DNA of 64,000 bases, taken from positions 4,851 through 68,850 of the forward strand of contig CAZZNQ010000008.1 of NCBI GenBank assembly GCA_964655775.1, given 5' to 3'. The first letter of the stretch is position 1. Each line of letters opens with the position of its first letter. Under the pieces are notes generated by a model. It worked only from the letters and a program-made list of their open reading frames with translations, did not search any database and was not told the origin of the DNA. Source of the stretch: CAZZNQ01 sp964655775 (GTDB taxonomy: Bacteria > Planctomycetota > Brocadiia > SM23-32). The translations under genes and the position numbers were made by a program. Positions 18,430-28,339 of the stretch are shown in pieces.

Positions 18430-19377
18430 TCAAGGTAACGGGAAGAACAGCTGATAAAAAGCCAGTGCGCCTGGGATCGACAGCAGGGAGAAGGCAAAGG
18501 AAGCAACCAAAAACTGACTGACGATGGCGCTGTTGCCACCCGCTCTCTGAGCCAATACGGGTGCGGCCGTAACCGGTGGCATGGCACTCTCCAGGAATAT
18601 GATGAAGGACAGCGCGGTCGGCGGCCGAATCAGCGCCAGGATGCACAGCGTCACCGCAGGTAGAACCAGATTCTTGAGCACCACGAACTTCGCCACTTCG
18701 GTGACCTCAAAGCCGGCTCCCTGGCGCAAGTCCAGGTATATGCTGCCGCCGAGTATCAGCATCAGTAGCGGGACGGTCATCTGGCCTACCATCGCCAGGG
18801 CCCTCAAGGCAAAGGCGGGAACGTAATCCTGTAAGCCGGTCATTTTCGTCAAGATGGCGGCAACGGTCACAAGTAGGACCGGGTGCACGACTTTACCCAG
18901 TCCGGGCGTGTGGCGTGCTCTGCCGAAGAACAGCCCATATGTTGAGAACAGGAATGCACTGAAAAACATGACGAACAGGAAAAGTAGGACAACCACGCGC
19001 GAATCGCTTCCCCACATCTCTGCGAGGATCACGAGGGGGACGAAGGTAGCGTTCTGGTAGAAGAGCGTCATGCCGAACTCACGGCGCGTTCGTGGTCGCG
19101 AAACCCGCATTGCGGCGAGGACGAATACTGCCAGAGCCACCGTAAAGACCAGCCAGGCGAAAGGCATGAGCCACCATTTTGGGTAGGTGGATGGCTCGAA
19201 CTGGCGCGTAATCCGGACGAAGACGAGGCAGGGAAGAGATACGTCGAGCGCCAGTATGCTCAGAAAGCGAAGGGCTTCCCCCGGCAATACCCGGCGACTG
19301 AGCAGCGAGAAGCCTAGCAGCCCTATGCCAAGAAGCACGGCTACGGCCTCAAAGGCCTGTATGAAGGTCTGTATCAC
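18430..19377 (-). CDS. AEC-family (auxin efflux carrier-like) permease
   Basis: 315 residues from GTG 19377, chosen because the first membrane helix (AFEAVAVLLGIGLLGFSLLS) begins at once; the longer frame upstream has no membrane or family features. About ten hydrophobic segments in two halves match the AEC/BART fold, with the broken-helix signature PCLVFVRITR in the first half and ESAMPPVTAAPVLAQRAGG in the second. Members move organic anions such as malate or malonate; the substrate here is not readable. It lies between a FeS photolyase and the CIA30-fasciclin gene, all on the minus strand, without tight spacing. Confidence 0.78.
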   Translation of the reverse strand: MIQTFIQAFEAVAVLLGIGLLGFSLLSRRVLPGEALRFLSILALDVSLPCLVFVRITRQFEPSTYPKWWLMPFAWLVFTVALAVFVLAAMRVSRPRTRREFGMTLFYQNATFVPLVILAEMWGSDSRVVVLLFLFVMFFSAFLFSTYGLFFGRARHTPGLGKVVHPVLLVTVAAILTKMTGLQDYVPAFALRALAMVGQMTVPLLMLILGGSIYLDLRQGAGFEVTEVAKFVVLKNLVLPAVTLCILALIRPPTALSFIIFLESAMPPVTAAPVLAQRAGGNSAIVSQFLVASFAFSLLSIPGALAFYQLFFPLP

Positions 19378-19549
19378 CGCTGACAACCTTGAACCGTGGG
19401 CGCAACTGCGACAGGGCATTATGGCGGCTACTGATGCTGCTTGCCAGTGTGGGCACACCAAACTGGCCAACACTGAAGGCTTTATCAGACGACCAGACGG
19501 TTGATTTCTATCGTAGAGCGGGAGTTCAGCGCAGGCCGGTATTCGCTCG

Positions 19550-21112
19550 TCAGCCCTGCGTGCAGATCGTTTCCCTGATGCCGGTTGCCGACCTTCGCAC
19601 GGCGCGCCTCTCAGCGGCACCAAACCTCTCCAGATTGCGCAGTTGGAGGGCCATACGGGGGTTGCTTGCCAGCCGCTTGCGATGCCGAAGCAGGAAATCC
19701 CAGTAGAGGGTCGTGAATGGGCACGCGTCACCACCTGTGCGTTCGGAGGGGTGGTAACGGCACTCCCGGCAATAGTTACTCATCCGTTGGATGTAGCGGC
19801 CACTTGCACAGTAGGGCTTGGTGGCCATGATCCCGCCGTCGGCAAACTGGGACATGCCGAGCGTGTTGGGTAGTTCCACCCATTCAACAGCGTCGACATA
19901 GACAGCGAGGTACCATTGGTGCACGGCTTGTGGGTCCACGCCCAGTATTAGCGCAAACAGTCCCGTGACCATCAGCCTTTGGATGTGGTGGGCGTAACCG
20001 TAAGACAGCGTCTGCTCAATACACTCGTGCAGGCAGTTCATGTCCGTATCGGCTGTCCAATAGAACGAGGGCAAAGGAAGCGTGGCCTCCAGGGCGTTGA
20101 GCCTGAGGTAATCGGGCATGTGATGCCAGTAGGTGCCACGCACGTACTCCCGCCAGCCGAGGATCTGCCGAACGAAGCCCTCGACCGAATTCAGCGGGGC
20201 AGCGTCTTCGGAAAGCGTGTCGCACGCGGCTTGAACCACCTCACCGGGATTAAGGAGTTTCAGGTTCATAGCGGATGACAGGCGAGAATGGTACAAGTAC
20301 GGACGGCCCTTCCACATGGCGTCCTGATAGGGCCCGAAGGATCCAAGCCGGTGTTCGAGGAAGTCGCGCAAAGCTCCTTGAGCATCTTCGGGTGTGACGG
20401 GCCAGTCGAAGTGCGCAAGACTCCCTGGATGGTCGCTGAAACGTCGCTCTACCAGTTCAATGACATCGCGCGTTGTGTGGTCAGGCTGGAAGGAGATCGG
20501 ATCTGGGATTTCTCCAGGACCGTCGCGGCCGAACGATTGTCGGTTCTCGTCATCCAGACTCCATCGGCCGCCCAGTGGCTCTACGCCGTCCATGAGGACG
20601 TCGTATCTGCGCCTCATCTCCCGATAGAAGTACTCCATGACCGTGCGCTTGCGACCCTCGATGTGATGCTCGAATTCCTCTCGGGAGGTGACGAAGTGCC
20701 TGTCTTCTCGGACTTCCAAGGGGAGGCGCAGGTCCCTGACCGTCCGGGATATATCCCTGTTCACTCGCCATTCGCCCGGTTGCACCATAACGATCCGGTT
20801 GGGGTCTAGCTCGGTAACGGCGGTCTGCAGTTCGGTCGCAAAGCTGCCTCGGTTGTTCGGGGCGTCCAGGGCGCGATAGAACACACGGATCCGTTTCTCC
20901 AGAAGAGCGTCCCGGAAGTGGCGCATGGCGCTCAGGAACATCACGATGCGGGCTTTGTGTGACATGACGAGCTCTGATTCCGCCGGCACCTCGGCCATCC
21001 AGACTCTATCGACCGCCGGATCAAACCCGTCAAAGGCGGCAGACCCCGCATTGAGTTGGTCGCCCAGCACCAGTACCAGATTGCGCGTGTTTCTGGTCTC
21101 GGTGGATTGCAT
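19550..21112 (-). CDS. FeS-containing bacterial cryptochrome/photolyase (PhrB/FeS-BCP type)
   Basis: 520 residues. ATG 21112 starts the conserved LVLVLGDQLNAGSAAF strand. Members repair UV (6-4) photoproducts or act as cryptochromes, binding FAD, a lumazine antenna and a [4Fe-4S] cluster. The C-terminal half shows the FAD-pocket helices (YLYHSRLSSAMNLKLLNP, VEGFVRQILGWREYVRG), the GYAHHIQRLMV segment, and the cluster cysteines: ECIEQ, then NYCREC and GGDACPF. The length and motif order match PhrB. The frame is open to 21193 but that extension has no family character. It follows the toroid-like gene at 21212-22852 on the same strand, 99 bp after its stop. Confidence 0.88.
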   Translation of the reverse strand: MQSTETRNTRNLVLVLGDQLNAGSAAFDGFDPAVDRVWMAEVPAESELVMSHKARIVMFLSAMRHFRDALLEKRIRVFYRALDAPNNRGSFATELQTAVTELDPNRIVMVQPGEWRVNRDISRTVRDLRLPLEVREDRHFVTSREEFEHHIEGRKRTVMEYFYREMRRRYDVLMDGVEPLGGRWSLDDENRQSFGRDGPGEIPDPISFQPDHTTRDVIELVERRFSDHPGSLAHFDWPVTPEDAQGALRDFLEHRLGSFGPYQDAMWKGRPYLYHSRLSSAMNLKLLNPGEVVQAACDTLSEDAAPLNSVEGFVRQILGWREYVRGTYWHHMPDYLRLNALEATLPLPSFYWTADTDMNCLHECIEQTLSYGYAHHIQRLMVTGLFALILGVDPQAVHQWYLAVYVDAVEWVELPNTLGMSQFADGGIMATKPYCASGRYIQRMSNYCRECRYHPSERTGGDACPFTTLYWDFLLRHRKRLASNPRMALQLRNLERFGAAERRAVRRSATGIRETICTQG

Positions 21113-21211
21113 CTGTTTGGGCCTATCCTGAGCGTAAGGGGCGACGGGTCGGAGCTGTGACGGCCGGTCCGCCTCAGGGTCGTCCAGGCTCACGAGACAG
21201 GTGCAGAGAAG

Positions 21212-22852
21212 TCACCGGCGTGGTTCCTCCGATGCTCTCAGCGCCAGATCGCCGGGCCACAGCTCGTGGGCAGGCGATTGGAATAGAGGGAGCAAACGCC
21301 AGTCCCGATCATAGGTTTCGATGAACTCCCCGCTGGGCAGCTGGGCCAGATTGATGCTTAGCCCTCCCGACTCGCGGATGGCGAGTTGCCGGTCGCTGGT
21401 TGTTGCAGAGATCTCAGCCAAGCAAACGCCCTCGGTCTCGTCGGCCCAGTGGAGTTCCACAAGGTATCCTGCAAAAGTCCAGGCGTCGTCCGCACGCAGA
21501 ACTCGAACGTCGCAACTACGCATGCGCATGACGCCTTCGTGCCAGACGGTGCGATGCAGCCTTCCGTCCTCGATGAAGAATGGCCGGATGTGGAGACGAT
21601 GCGCGTAGGCCTCTATAACAACGCCGCTCTCATCCGCCGAGACTGTCGTCCACGGTCCCACAAACCCCATGCTGGGTGGCCTGGTCCGCGCTGCCGGCAG
21701 CGCGTCGATTCTCTGTCGCGTTTGAGTGTGGAAGTAACTGGTCGTCGTGCGGGCAAAGAGACACAGGGCTCGGTTCTCGTTCTGGGCAACGTAACCATTG
21801 ACGACATTGCTGGCGTCGGCGTTAGTGAAGGCGACAGCCCGCTCCGTCGCTGAATCGCCGACGGCTATCATGAGGTGCAGTTGCTGAGGAAAGTAGTGGC
21901 CCCCGGTCATGCTGCCCACGCCAGCGTGCTGCGTCTGCCAGCTCGTGAACCGGAATGGCGTGATGCCGGCCCGGCCGGCTGCACGGAACGGGTATTGTCT
22001 GTTGCGATATTCCTGGAGCGCCGCGGCCGGAGTCTTTTCGTCGACCTCTCCATCGGCAATGGCGGGCAAACCACCTTTGCCCGGGTCTGCGAAAAGCCGG
22101 TAGTCGCGAGAAACGCCACTGATCGGCAGGCCCAACACAGGGTGATGCAGTGCATACTGCAGCCCGAGTAGATGCTCGACGACCATGGCCATTTCGCGCT
22201 GAACGTCCGCAGATGCTGCGCAACTCTCCATGCGCTTCAGCGCGGTTAGGATAATCTGGTTGTAGTTGGGTGAGACGAATTCGTCGATACCGTAGGCTGA
22301 AACATGGTTGAACCAGCGGCGCCACTGCCCTTGGCCCGCGCGAACCAATCGGGAATCATCGAAATGCCTGCCCAACAGAAGAAGCGATTGGATGTAGAGC
22401 ACAAAGATGTTGCTGTAAGCAGCATAATCGCGGTGGACATCGAAGACCTCCTCCTGCCAGCGGCGCTCGACCGCGGTGGCGGCGACCCACAGAGCGTCTT
22501 CGATTTGTCGCACAAGGCCTTCCGGCAGTAGCTGGGCATGTTCCTCGACAATCGCCACAGCGCTGGAAACCAGGAACAGCGTCCCATTCAGGTCACGCCA
22601 GCCTTCGGGAACGAGCATGGGAAAACGGCCATAGTCGGGACCGGGCTTCCGATGTTGCGCCGCCAGAACCTGCTCGATGATGGCAATTGCCGTCTGGCGG
22701 TCACCGGAATCGTCTCGTCGTAAGAGCAGTTCCGCCAGCGGCATTGATGAGTGAGCCAGCCCGTGAACGTCGCCCTTTCGCACCAAAGACCGCTCGGGGT
22801 CGAACCGGGAAAGCAACGTCTTCAGCTTCCTGTGCCACGTCGCCGGACTCAT
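21212..22852 (-). CDS. Unrecognised helical-toroid-like protein, 546 aa
   Basis: ATG 22852 follows GAGGAGA with five-base spacing, so it is preferred over an upstream in-frame ATG at 22879. No signal peptide is visible. The N-terminal ~300 residues are helical and Trp/Arg-rich with repeated helical hairpins (AAYSNIFVLYIQSLLLLG, VSPNYNQIILTALKRM), as in six-hairpin or heparinase-like alpha/alpha toroids. A central stretch, GVGSMTGGHYFPQQLHLMI, leads into a beta-rich C-terminal half. This is the arrangement of polysaccharide lyases or glycosidases of toroid type, but I cannot place it in a family or find catalytic residues, and cytosolic location would be unusual for them. Confidence 0.55.
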   Translation of the reverse strand: MSPATWHRKLKTLLSRFDPERSLVRKGDVHGLAHSSMPLAELLLRRDDSGDRQTAIAIIEQVLAAQHRKPGPDYGRFPMLVPEGWRDLNGTLFLVSSAVAIVEEHAQLLPEGLVRQIEDALWVAATAVERRWQEEVFDVHRDYAAYSNIFVLYIQSLLLLGRHFDDSRLVRAGQGQWRRWFNHVSAYGIDEFVSPNYNQIILTALKRMESCAASADVQREMAMVVEHLLGLQYALHHPVLGLPISGVSRDYRLFADPGKGGLPAIADGEVDEKTPAAALQEYRNRQYPFRAAGRAGITPFRFTSWQTQHAGVGSMTGGHYFPQQLHLMIAVGDSATERAVAFTNADASNVVNGYVAQNENRALCLFARTTTSYFHTQTRQRIDALPAARTRPPSMGFVGPWTTVSADESGVVIEAYAHRLHIRPFFIEDGRLHRTVWHEGVMRMRSCDVRVLRADDAWTFAGYLVELHWADETEGVCLAEISATTSDRQLAIRESGGLSINLAQLPSGEFIETYDRDWRLLPLFQSPAHELWPGDLALRASEEPRR

Positions 22853-23030
22853 GGATTCTCCTCTGCCTGCGGAAAGCATACAATGGCTCGGGACTGGAGT
22901 CTACGGCTCCGGGCTCGATTCCGGGGATGGAGCGACGGCTTAGCTCGCTTAGGTCCCTGTCTGATCCCAGACTACCCTTGTTTCGGCATGCTCTGGGCGT
23001 GAACCGAGTGTATGCCGACGGAACCTGCGC

Positions 23031-25330
23031 CTACTGGATTTCGACCAGCCAGATGCAATCGACCAGAACCGCATCCATCGACTGAGGACGCGGCAGGGCC
23101 ACCCAGAAGCTCTGTCCATCCTGTGCAGTCCACGGCACAGTTTCATACACGGCCCACGACTCGCCGGGAGTATCCTCCGCGGCGACTTCCACAGCAGGCG
23201 GACCATCGGGGTGAACGCCGAACTGCCAGGCCCGTCCGCTGCGATCCTCGCCGTGCTCGCCGCGCGCACGGACGAAGAGTTTGTACTGGCTTCCGGGCTT
23301 GAAGTCCTCCACCGGGCTGAAGAAGTGCCGTGCCAGCCAGGCGGGTTCCGGCACGCGGACGGCCCAGCCGTCGCTTGCGCCCTCCGCCTCGACCCACCAG
23401 CTTCCCCGGCGATCCATCTGGCATGCCTGAATCAGGCGATAGGAGTCCGGATCGACGCCGGCCAGCTCGGGGGGAATCACCGGCTTGCCGTCCCGCGCAA
23501 GCGCCGCGTAGTCCTGGAACCAGCCTATGAACGCTTCGATGGGACTGAAGGTCTCGAGCTTGGTCACGTTGGACTCGTCGATCACGCGGCTGAGCTGTTC
23601 GGCCAGGTGGACCGGGTCGATCTCGCCCACCTCGGCTTCAACCGTCCGCCATGTCTTCGTGCCGGGGCCACGCTTCGCCAGCATGTACCAGATGGGCATG
23701 TGCGCGTGGCGGACCCTTCGCGCGAGGACCGGATCGCCTTCCACCGACGCCTCCGCGCGCAGATCACGGCCTCGGCCTCGGCGATGATGTCCGGGTGCAG
23801 AAACGGTGCGTTCATCCGCACCCACCGGCCCAGGTGGAAGCTCGGGTCCTGGCGTCCCGTTGCGTGCATCACGTCGATGTATTCCTGGATGATGGGTGCG
23901 GCCGGGCCGTAGTAGCCCTCCAGGAACTCGCGAATCAGCGCCTGCCCGTCCGCGTCGGGATTCCACAACGCCCTGGCGAAGACCCACATCCTGAGTTGGC
24001 TGAACTCCGCGGCGACACCCACGTGCGTACCCTGCTCGAGGATGCCGACGACGTTGTTGTCGGCGAAGAACCTGATGTCCGGCACCAGCGAGTCCAGGTC
24101 GGGGTAGGGCATCAGGTAGTGGTCGCCGTTGCCGGTGTAGTGCCAGACGAGCAGCTTCGGAGCGATCCTGCGCCACGTCTCGATGTCTTCCTTGAACTGC
24201 GCGTTCTCGGGATTGCCGCCATCCGCCAGGGGATGGGCGAAATCGCACTCGATGGAGCAGAGCACGATCCGAATGCTCTGCCTCGGCTTGATGTGCTGCG
24301 GCGGCTTACGCGACCATCTGTAGGCGGCCGTGGCGAACTGGGCTCCGGGAATCTCCTCTTCCACGGCAGCGGCCACGCGGTTGGCAAAGTCGATGACCTG
24401 GCCCGAGTGAGAACCTTCCCTCGCATCGATCGCGGCGCAGTGCTGGCACTCGCAGTAGTCGTTGTTGTCGTTTTGTCCGACGACGACGAACCGCGCGTCG
24501 GGCGTCTCGCGGAGGTGGCGGATGACGCTCGTTGTGATGGCCTTCTCCACGTCGGGATGGGTAAGGCAGGGCTGACGGCCCGGTCGCCGCTCGCCCCCGT
24601 GCAGCGCCCACATCTCCGGCGTGACTTCCACACCGGCGCTGGTCAGCAGCCGGCTGTAGGAGTGAACCAGGTTGCCGACGAACTTGTAGCGTCCGCCGAG
24701 CCGCTCCATGTCCGGACGCTCCTGCCAGGACATCCCGTTGACCTTGTTGCGTGCACACCAGAGCCGGGCCTCGGGGCTCCACATCTCGCCGTACATCATG
24801 TCCCGGTACTCCAGCCGGGGAACTTCCCGGAGGCGCATGTCCGGGATGGTGATCGTCTCCATCGTCGGGATGGTGCTTTCGGTCGGCGTCCACCAGCGAC
24901 AGCCCAGATTCTCCAGCAGCGTATAGACGCCGTAGAGAGTGCCGCGTGGTCGCCCGCCCGCGACGACCAAAGCAGGTCCGTGAGTCTCAATGATGAAACC
25001 TTCTTCCCCCAGGTCTTCGTCGAGCTGGATGCCAAGCCCATCGGTCAGCGAACTGTAGCCGACCAATACCGCATTTTCGGGCACGGCGCCCTGGAAAGAA
25101 GACGCCTGCCGGATGGGGAGCATTGCACCACTCATCTGCTCAACGTGATTGACGAGTTCCTCGGCCGCCCAGCGTTCCGGCGGGGTGGCGTCGTCCGCCA
25201 GCACAACCACATACTCGCTCTCGCCGTTCGAGACCAACTCGACGGCAGCGTGGGCATTGCCACCGGCCACAAGGCCGCCAAGCACGATCGTGGCTGCGAC
25301 CAATACTATCTGCTGCAGGTCTGCAAACAT
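23031..25330 (-). pseudogene. Secreted DUF4838/GH67-like protein with a frameshift
   Basis: Start ATG 25330 follows GGAGGA and opens a signal peptide ending near GGNAHA. Residues about 30-160 match the alpha-glucuronidase-like N-terminal beta/alpha domain (WAAEELVNHVEQMSG, GTLYGVYTLLENLGCRWWTP). A DUF4838 barrel follows (VVVGQNDNNDYCECQHC, LVWHYTGNGDHYLMPYPDL). Coding quality ends in this frame at about 23760, and the same protein resumes in another frame (HMPIWYMLAKRGPG) to a stop at 23031, giving a C-terminal carbohydrate-module-like domain (AWAV-, WFVALPRPQSMDAV-type ending). The switch coincides with an alternating CGCGCGC at 23754-23760, where a two-base slip would join the frames. If the shift is an error, the gene is intact at about 765 residues. 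Confidence 0.7.
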
Positions 25331-25539
25331 CTTTCCTCCAGAAGTCTGGATTCCTATCAGGTCAATGCCAAAGGATGATTCTATCGACGGTGACATGGCA
25401 CGCAAGGGAAAGGGCCGACTGCCGGTGCGCCGCGAAAGGCGTCATACTTTGATCTGCCATTCGTCGCGCCGTACAATCCCTGCGTCTGGACGCTCGCACC
25501 GCCGGGCCGACGATTGCAGATACCATTGGAATCTCGACG
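25331..25539. other. Divergent promoter region
   Basis: 209 bp between the leftward DUF4838 gene and the rightward M14 gene. The rightward promoter is listed separately; no leftward promoter stands out. Confidence 0.5.
25449..25477 (+). promoter_or_regulatory. Sigma70-like promoter for the M14/GH20-like operon
   Basis: TTGATC (25449-25454), exactly 17 bases, TACAAT (25472-25477). Start near 25484, about 56 bases before ATG 25540. Confidence 0.5.
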
Positions 25540-26580
25540 ATGACCAGAACAGGACACATGCCGCCGGAGCCGCCGGACTACTGGGTGACCGGGCTCGACC
25601 AGATCGAGGATCACCTGTCCAAGCTGAAGACGTGGGACGTGCGCGAGATCTGCCGTTCGCCCGGCCGAAGGCCCGTGTGGGCTTGCACGCGGGGACCGAA
25701 GAAACAGATCGAACGCACCTCCAACCTGAGCGCTGCACTCGGCGGCCACTGCCCGGAGGCCTTCTGGGGCAAGGGAATCTCGCACCAGTGCCTGATGATC
25801 GTCGCCTGCGTGCATGGATCCGAGAACGAAGGCGCGGGAGCAGCCGTGCACCTGATGCACATCCTTGAGGACGGTCCGGACCTGCTGGGCCGAGAGTGGC
25901 CCCAAATCAGAGAAAACACCGAAGGCATGCGGCTGGTCATCGTGCCCTGCGCCAACCCGGACGGCCGGGCGCGCGTCACGCCCGCGTCCATGATCGGCAT
26001 GCCCACGGACGACTTCTCCTACTGGGGCATAGGCGAATGGAAGTCGGGCGAGAACATCGGCTACCCGGCCTGCAAGCGCTACCAGCCGCTGGATCTTGAC
26101 GACGCATCCTTCCCGGGCGGTTATCCAAACGACGACGGCTATAATATCATGCACGACGCCACGCCGGGCGACATCCGCACGGCGGAGGCGCAGGCCATCA
26201 TCGACCTGGCCCTGGACGAAGCCCCCGACTGCATCGTGAACGTGCACTCCCACGAGATGGGACCGAACATCCTGGGCTGTCCCATTCGTCTGCCTGGCTA
26301 CGCAGAGCGCCAGAAGGCCATGTCCGAACGGGTGGTGCAGATACAGGAGGAGCACGGACTACGCCCGGTTCCCTATCGATACAGCAGCGGGTACAACCTG
26401 AATTCGGCCCTGCACTTCGCCTGCGGCGCGCTCGCGGTCACCTTCGAGGGCCCTCAGGGGTTGGCCGACGACCCTTACACCTACCAGGAGATTCTGGACT
26501 GCCACCTCACGGCCTTGCAGGGCGTGCTGGCCTATGGAGCCGAGGAGGGATTCCGCCCGCCCCGAAAGCCCAGGAGGTGA
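25540..26580 (+). CDS. M14-family zinc carboxypeptidase-like protein
   Basis: 346 residues, no signal peptide. The M14 zinc site is complete: HGSENE (H92 and E95), a conserved CANPDGR (N139 region), the third ligand in NVHSHE (H236/H238) and a Glu in TFEGPQG (E303) that fits the general base. Members remove C-terminal residues from peptides or act on amidated sugars and small acyl-amino acids. A second ATG at 25558 is possible. Its neighbours, a DUF4838 secreted protein upstream and a GH20-like protein 65 bp downstream, suggest use of amino-sugar or glycopeptide material, though the substrate is inferred. Confidence 0.75.
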   Translation: MTRTGHMPPEPPDYWVTGLDQIEDHLSKLKTWDVREICRSPGRRPVWACTRGPKKQIERTSNLSAALGGHCPEAFWGKGISHQCLMIVACVHGSENEGAGAAVHLMHILEDGPDLLGREWPQIRENTEGMRLVIVPCANPDGRARVTPASMIGMPTDDFSYWGIGEWKSGENIGYPACKRYQPLDLDDASFPGGYPNDDGYNIMHDATPGDIRTAEAQAIIDLALDEAPDCIVNVHSHEMGPNILGCPIRLPGYAERQKAMSERVVQIQEEHGLRPVPYRYSSGYNLNSALHFACGALAVTFEGPQGLADDPYTYQEILDCHLTALQGVLAYGAEEGFRPPRKPRR

Positions 26581-26645
26581 CGGCCCTGTGCGAACTCAGA
26601 AGGGCGGCTCGACACTTACGTTCCGCATAGACTGGAGGCAAACAC

Positions 26646-27518
26646 ATGGCGAAAGAGGATGAGGTGCTCCCCGTGCGCGGATTCCTGCTTCACATGTCGC
26701 ACTACGACCCCGTGTGGGTCAAGAAGAAGGGGCGCGAGAAGCCGATCGACCTCGACCTGGCCCTGGAGATCGTCGATGCGATGGCGGAGGCCGAATTGAA
26801 CTTGCTTGTGATCGACCTCGCCGATGGCGTGAAGTACAAGTCGCATCCCGAACTGGCGCGCCGTTACTCGGTTCCTATGGCCTCGTTGCGCAAGATCGTT
26901 GCCCGTGTTCAGAAGCAGGGCATTGACGTCGTTCCCAAGCTCAACTTCTCCGGCAGCGGGGTGAACCAGCATTCGCACTGGCTGCGTCCGTACAACATGC
27001 CGTTCGAGGGGGAGGAATACTGGCGGCACGTCTGGGCGCTTGTCGACGAAGCGATCGATGCCTGTCAGCCCGGGCGCTACTTCCATATCGGCATGGACGA
27101 GGACCACTGGCACTCGCTGCGCCAGTTCGCGGAGACGATCAACGTGCTCGACGAGGGCCTCAAGGAGCGTGGGCTGCGGACCGTCATGTGGAAGGACTGT
27201 CAGGATTACTCCACAGCCGAGGCGTGCAAGGAGAAGTCCCGAGCGTCCGAGAGCAAGATCGCCAAGGATGTCATCCAGGTTCCCTGGGGATACGCACGCG
27301 TGAAGGACGAGGAGGTGCGGCGTCTCCGGCGCAAGGGCTTTGAGGTCTGGGGTGCGCCCGGACGCGAGCCGGACAACGTTCGCGGCTGGCGCGACGCGCT
27401 GCTGCGCTACGGCGCCACGGGCATCCTGCTCACCCAATGGGTTCCGTGCCGGCCAGGCAACCGCGGCAAGCTGCTGAAGACGGTTCGCGATCTCGGGCCC
27501 CTCTGTAAAGGCGGCTGA
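26646..27518 (+). CDS. GH20-like TIM-barrel protein
   Basis: 290 residues, no signal peptide. ATG 26646 follows GGAGG at seven bases. The barrel pattern of GH20-like hexosaminidases is visible: GFLLHMSHYDP in strand 1, LNLLVIDLADG in strand 2, the Asp-Glu pair in FHIGMDEDHWH (D151, E152) that supplies the catalytic acid in GH20, and TVMWKDCQD then VIQVPWGYA in later strands. It is shorter than full GH20 enzymes and lacks the N-terminal domain. Other uncharacterised barrel proteins share this layout, so enzyme activity is probable but the sugar is not known. It follows the M14 gene as part of the same transcript. Confidence 0.6.
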   Translation: MAKEDEVLPVRGFLLHMSHYDPVWVKKKGREKPIDLDLALEIVDAMAEAELNLLVIDLADGVKYKSHPELARRYSVPMASLRKIVARVQKQGIDVVPKLNFSGSGVNQHSHWLRPYNMPFEGEEYWRHVWALVDEAIDACQPGRYFHIGMDEDHWHSLRQFAETINVLDEGLKERGLRTVMWKDCQDYSTAEACKEKSRASESKIAKDVIQVPWGYARVKDEEVRRLRRKGFEVWGAPGREPDNVRGWRDALLRYGATGILLTQWVPCRPGNRGKLLKTVRDLGPLCKGG

Positions 27519-27587
27519 TGGGTCGCATCCCAGGGACGAGGCCTTCCGATAGCCTGTGCCCTTCCACAGATCAGTGCGCACGACCAA

Positions 27588-28060
27588 ATGGCGATGACCT
27601 CCCCTGAGAGACTGCTGGCCGTCAGGCTAGGCATGGAGCTGGCGACGGCCGCCGGTGTGCCGACGCACATGCACTCCTGCCGCCCGGAACGCGAGCTCGT
27701 GGAGATGATGGCCAACGAGACCGATCTGACTGTAATCGACCCGCTGGAGATTCCACCAATGGGCGGGTGCGTTCTGGCGGATCTGAAACGGGATTCCGGC
27801 GACAAAATCGTTCTCAAAGGCAACCTCCAAACGACCGAGATCATGCCGCGCGGCACTCCTGCAGAAGTGAAAACCGCCGTCCGAAAGGCCATCGACGATG
27901 CGGCCGAGGGGGGCTGTCGACAGGAGACCAGTGCGAGCGAATCGAGATCAGCATGACCTCTGGTCTGACGAGAATTACGCGGATCTTCAGGACGAGTACG
28001 TGACACAACTGGAGCAAGCCTTCGACATCGAGGCCGTCTCTGATTATTCCCGCTACGAGC
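27588..28060 (+). pseudogene. Remnant of a uroporphyrinogen decarboxylase-family protein
   Basis: The frame from 27588 begins MAMTSPERLLAVRLG, like the N-terminus of URO-D-type proteins, and jumps directly to the C-terminal third of that fold (HMHSCRPERELVEMMANE, LTVIDPLEIPPMGG, KIVLKGNLQTTEIMPRGTP). That is consistent with loss of the middle of the gene. At about 27910 the match moves to another frame (LSTGDQC), showing a further frameshift; beyond that a short acidic stretch in the third frame (DLWSDENYADLQDEYV) may belong to the gene or its neighbour. URO-D homologues include methylcobamide:CoM-type methyltransferases; the original function is not clear. It is not expected to be functional. 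Confidence 0.6.
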
Positions 28061-28185
28061 GCCACTATGATCTCCACACACAAGGCGGCCATAGTCTCCG
28101 GACGACTTTCGCGTTGTGGCCCTGTATGGCATTAGAAAGGCGCAGGGCGGGCCTGAGAAGCTGCGTGAGGGGAAGGGGAAAGCAG

Positions 28186-28272
28186 TGGTGCGGATGGGGG
28201 GATTTGAACCCCCATGGTGTTGCCACCACTAGGTCCTGAACCTAGCGCGTCTGCCTATTCCGCCACATCCGC
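28186..28272 (-). tRNA. tRNA-Leu (CAG)
   Basis: On the minus strand the acceptor stem GCGGATG pairs with CATCCGC, the anticodon loop reads TTCAGGA (anticodon CAG), the long variable arm TGGTGGCAACACCA marks a class II tRNA, and the T arm is GGGGGTTCAAATCCCCC. The 3' CCA is encoded (28186-28188). A strong promoter lies immediately upstream, and an IS element ends 50 bp from the 5' end. Confidence 0.97.
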
Positions 28273-28282
28273 ACTAATGCAC

Positions 28283-28310
28283 ATTCTACACGGCGCGGTG
28301 TTCCTGTCAA
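28283..28310 (-). promoter_or_regulatory. Promoter of tRNA-Leu
   Basis: Reading the minus strand, TTGACA (28310-28305), 16 bases, TAGAAT (28288-28283), then the tRNA 5' end ten bases on. The IS left end begins 13 bp beyond the -35 box. Confidence 0.7.
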
Positions 28311-28322
28311 GCGATATGCCCC

Positions 28323-28339
28323 TGAGTCATCGCCAGTTT
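28323..28339 (+). repeat. IS left terminal inverted repeat
   Basis: TGAGTCATCGCCAGTTT; pairs with the right end at 29501-29517 with a single mismatch (G versus C at position 10). Confidence 0.8.

Noticed and set aside
23651..25378. 575-codon open frame on the plus strand
   Set aside because: Antisense to the DUF4838 gene; its composition is typical of a shadow frame.
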